NCBI GenBank assembly: GCA_028293445.1
Contig: JAQGOU010000326.1
Span: 1-34,761, forward strand
DNA from: Verrucomicrobiales bacterium
GTDB lineage: Bacteria; Verrucomicrobiota; Verrucomicrobiia; Limisphaerales; JACDHS01
DNA length: 34,761 nt
Direction: 5' to 3'
The position numbers and the translations under genes are program-made. Each line of letters begins with the position of its first letter. The first letter of the stretch is position 1. Under the pieces are notes generated by a model, which was not told the origin of the DNA, searched no databases, and worked only from the letters and a program-made list of their open reading frames with translations. This document shows positions 32,439 to 34,761 of the stretch, one piece after another.

Positions 32439-33041
32439 TTAAATCATCTCCCGGCGACCCTCAAGAGCGCGGCTCAATGTAATCTCATCGGCAAATTCCA
32501 GACCACTCCCGGCAGGAATGCCGTGGGCAATGCGTGATACTTTAATCGATTTGCTGGCAAAGCGTTTGGCGAGGTAGGAACTGGTCGCATCGCCCTCTAC
32601 ATCGGTGCTCAGCGCGATGATTACTTCACGAACCGGTTCGCTCGCAAAACGTTTCTCCAGTTCCATGATACGTAGATCTTCCGGTTCGACTCCATTGAGC
32701 GGCGAAATTTTTCCGCCCAGGACGTGAAATAGCCCGTGATAAGTTCCAGACCTTTCGATGTTGAAAATGTCGGTGGGCCGTTCGATCACGCAAATCAAAG
32801 AAGGATCGCGTCGGGCGTCGGAACAAATAGGGCAGGGGTCCTTCTCGGTCAGGCCACCGCAAATGGAGCAGAGAAAGATTTTCTCGCGTGCGTGCACGAG
32901 AATCTGTGCGAGTTGACCAACCGCGCCCGCATCGCTCTGGACCAGGTGCAACGCCAGTCGTTCTGCGGAGCGCGGGCCGATGCCGGGAAGTTTGCTGAGC
33001 GCCGCGGTGAGGGCGACGATCGGTTCGGGAAGAGACGCCAT
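32439..33041 (-). CDS. recR: Recombination mediator protein RecR
   Basis: 200 residues, typical. The helix-hairpin-helix N-terminus has LSKLPGIGPRSAERLALHL. The Cys4 zinc finger is C58-C61-C70-C73 (CSICGG...CPIC). A Toprim domain follows (CVIERPTDIFNIER, YHGLFHVLGGKISPLNGVEPED), and a C-terminal Walker-like segment (EVIIALSTDVEGDATSSYLA) completes it. RecR works with RecF/RecO to load RecA onto gapped DNA. Gene order dnaX-ybaB-recR is widespread in bacteria. Confidence 0.97.
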   Translation of the reverse strand: MASLPEPIVALTAALSKLPGIGPRSAERLALHLVQSDAGAVGQLAQILVHAREKIFLCSICGGLTEKDPCPICSDARRDPSLICVIERPTDIFNIERSGTYHGLFHVLGGKISPLNGVEPEDLRIMELEKRFASEPVREVIIALSTDVEGDATSSYLAKRFASKSIKVSRIAHGIPAGSGLEFADEITLSRALEGRREMI

Positions 33042-33044
33042 TAA

Positions 33045-33356
33045 TTACATCAATCCGGGCAAGCTGAAGCCCTGCGTGATCTTGCCCATTTCTTCGGTGG
33101 AAATCTCCTTCGCCTGGGCGAGAGCTTGATTCGCGGCGGTTATAATCATGTCTTCGACTAATTGTGCGTCAGAAGGATTGAGCGCCTGCGGGTCAATTTT
33201 GATCGAGGCGATGCTGCCATCGCAGCGGGCCACCACCTTCACCGCGCCACCGCCGCTGGTTGCTTCGACCGTGCGCGCGGCGAGTGTCGATTGAGTTTGT
33301 TCCATCTGCTGCTGCATGCGAGCAGCCTGCTTTACGAGTTTTCCAATGCTGGACAT
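33045..33356 (-). CDS. ybaB: YbaB/EbfC-family nucleoid-associated protein
   Basis: 103 residues: helical N-terminus (LVKQAARMQQQMEQTQSTLAA), central strands (VEATSGGGAVKVVARCDG) and the family motif NPSDAQLVEDMIITAANQALAQAKE. It binds DNA as a dimer. It lies between dnaX and recR (3-base gap to recR), the conserved arrangement. Confidence 0.93.
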   Translation of the reverse strand: MSSIGKLVKQAARMQQQMEQTQSTLAARTVEATSGGGAVKVVARCDGSIASIKIDPQALNPSDAQLVEDMIITAANQALAQAKEISTEEMGKITQGFSLPGLM

Positions 33357-33426
33357 AGGTCTTAAAAATCTAGGTTGGTTATTGCTTCACTGTAGAAAAA
33401 CATATTCGGACCATCTGCGCAATCGA

Positions 33427-34761
33427 TCAGGCGCGCACATCCACGATCTGGCCCTTGAAAATCTCCAGTGCTTTTTGGATCAACGGATCATTCTTGAAAT
33501 CATCTTTGTTAAACGGCACTGACTCCAACTTCGGCTTTGCCGCTTGAGCTGGTGGTGCGGCGACCGCTGGTGTTGCCGGACTTTCCCACGGCGGCGTTGC
33601 AGTCGGTGATTTGGCGGGTGTCGTTATGGCCGGTGCAGCCGGGGCGACAGCTTCTGCTGGTCGCGCCCAATTGGCAGGCGCTTCCGCCTGGATGAACTTT
33701 ATCTGGCAGGTTCCATAACCAAGCTCATGCAACTTCGTTTGCAGGAGCGCATGGTTTTTCGAGTTGTCCACCATGCCGAGATGGTCCGCATACTCCGGAT
33801 CAAAGCCGATCGTTAGCACGTTCTTCACCAACGATACCGGATGCGCTTCGACCAAATAACTTTTCGTGAAAGCGCTCACGCGTCCAACCGCTTCCAGGAC
33901 TTGTGGCCACAAGGTGTTCAAATCGACGGCTCCACCGGCGTGTGCCGCTGGTGCCACTGGCGCTGGAGCAGATTGAACTTCGGAAACCGCGGCGGCGGCT
34001 TTTGGCTTCATCGCCGGTGTTGGCGCAGGTGCCGCTGCCACACTCGGTGCCGCAACCGGGCTTCGCGTTGGCGCTGCGACCTGCGTTGATGCCATCGGCG
34101 CCGTGCCTGAGCGAAGCTGTTGCAGCTGTTTCAAAACCGTATCGATGCTGACCGCATTCCGGGATTCGATCGCCTTCAGCAAGGTCACTTCGATGAGAAT
34201 TTTCTTGGATGCCGCATCCCGCAGGCGCGATTCACCATCTGTAAAAACTTCCATGACGCGCGTCAGCCCATCCGTGCTGGCGAGCGCTGATTGTTTCGCG
34301 AGGGTCGCTGCTTCGCTTTCTGAAACTTCCAGCAGCTTCAGGTCACCTTTGGAAACCTGATAGATCAACAGATTGCGGAAATGGTTTAGCAAATCGGACA
34401 GGAGCCGCGCGAGATCCTTGCCGCCTTTGGCGAGATCGTTAAATTCCCGGAGAGCTGTTTCTGTCTCGCCGTTCAACACCGCTTCCGCGAGCGCCAGAAT
34501 CTGGCTTTGCGCCGTGAGGCCGAACATCGAAAGCACATCCGGTTCTTCGATTTTATTGCCGCAAAAACTGATCAGCTGATCGAGCGTGCATTCCGCATCG
34601 CGCATTCCGCCGTCAGCGCCGCGGCCGATCGCGTAAAGCGCTGCTTCATCGATCTGCACCTTTTCCTGGGTCGCAATCGTCTTGAGATGATCAACGATCA
34701 ACGCCGTCGGGATTCGACGGAGATCAAATCGTTGGCAGCGGGAAAGGATCGTTGGCGGAAG
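33427..34761 (-). CDS. dnaX: DNA polymerase III subunit gamma/tau (C-terminal part)
   Basis: The frame runs to the window edge, so the 5' part (including the Walker A region) lies beyond 34761. The visible N-terminal residues PPTILSRCQRFDLRRIP, GADGGMRDAECTLDQLISFCG and the clamp-loader lid helices are diagnostic of DnaX. Past about residue 210 of the visible part it becomes Ala/Pro-rich, the tau linker. It ends with a domain containing LWPQVLEAVGRVSAFTKSYL, which resembles tau domain V. The gene overlaps nothing and is 70 bases upstream of ybaB. I saw no obvious slippery A-rich frameshift site, so only one long product is supported here. Confidence 0.93.
   Translation of the reverse strand, partial: LPPTILSRCQRFDLRRIPTALIVDHLKTIATQEKVQIDEAALYAIGRGADGGMRDAECTLDQLISFCGNKIEEPDVLSMFGLTAQSQILALAEAVLNGETETALREFNDLAKGGKDLARLLSDLLNHFRNLLIYQVSKGDLKLLEVSESEAATLAKQSALASTDGLTRVMEVFTDGESRLRDAASKKILIEVTLLKAIESRNAVSIDTVLKQLQQLRSGTAPMASTQVAAPTRSPVAAPSVAAAPAPTPAMKPKAAAAVSEVQSAPAPVAPAAHAGGAVDLNTLWPQVLEAVGRVSAFTKSYLVEAHPVSLVKNVLTIGFDPEYADHLGMVDNSKNHALLQTKLHELGYGTCQIKFIQAEAPANWARPAEAVAPAAPAITTPAKSPTATPPWESPATPAVAAPPAQAAKPKLESVPFNKDDFKNDPLIQKALEIFKGQIVDVRA

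Overview
The window looks like a chromosomal segment from a free-living, Gram-negative bacterium, most likely of the phylum Verrucomicrobiota (Pedosphaera-like). This is inference. It rests on the fused SecD-SecF after YajC, the short PulG-like pilins with a Cys-containing C-terminus, the TMTC-like membrane-TPR protein, the ThuA-like protein and moderate GC. No rRNA or marker search was possible. I see no prophage, insertion sequence, CRISPR array or plasmid signature. Most of the window is ordinary housekeeping sequence with several unusual non-coding stretches.

Layout. 1-5553 (+) is a signalling block: the end of a periplasmic solute-binding protein, a membrane GAF histidine kinase with its NarL-type regulator, then a receiver-only protein with a triple-PAS soluble kinase. 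5596-6450 (+) is a dienelactone-hydrolase-like protein whose usual catalytic His position reads Asn. 6464-9226 (-) is a tightly overlapping operon of a DICT-like protein, a GST-like protein and a PIN-PhoH ATPase. 9227-9817 is a palindrome-rich gap with a long imperfect hairpin. 9818-15473 (+) holds yajC, secDF, a TerC-family protein and recJ. 15477-16814 (-) holds an exported thioredoxin-like protein and a ThuA-domain protein, followed by a pair of heptamer-built inverted repeats. 17072-20306 (+) holds ispD, a C-terminal processing protease and tsaD.

20365-20901 is a minisatellite of thirteen units of about 42 bp that grade from degenerate to nearly identical. It is followed by an SseB-like gene (+). 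An aldehyde dehydrogenase (-) and a TMTC-like membrane-TPR protein (+) diverge from about 23450. A GDP-fucose synthase (-) converges on the latter.

26485-29880 (+) is a surface-structure module. A sigma-54 promoter and a structured leader precede two paralogous short prepilins separated by a very long terminator-like hairpin. An ABC-2 exporter (ATPase and permease) and an exported TPR protein follow. tRNA-Pro(GGG) with encoded CCA lies at 29954-30030. The end of the window holds a rhomboid protease (-), an unrecognised conserved-looking protein (+), a HAD phosphatase (-) and the recombination/replication set recR, ybaB and dnaX (-, dnaX running off the edge).

Most worth a second look: the sigma-54 pilin leader with two interleaved, mutually exclusive 9-bp inverted repeats (26521-26581); the graded 42-bp array next to tsaD (period equal to four helical turns); the permuted heptamer repeats near 16.9-17.0 kb; and the structured gap upstream of yajC. 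No clearly new multi-gene system is evident. The pilin leader is the best candidate for undescribed regulation.
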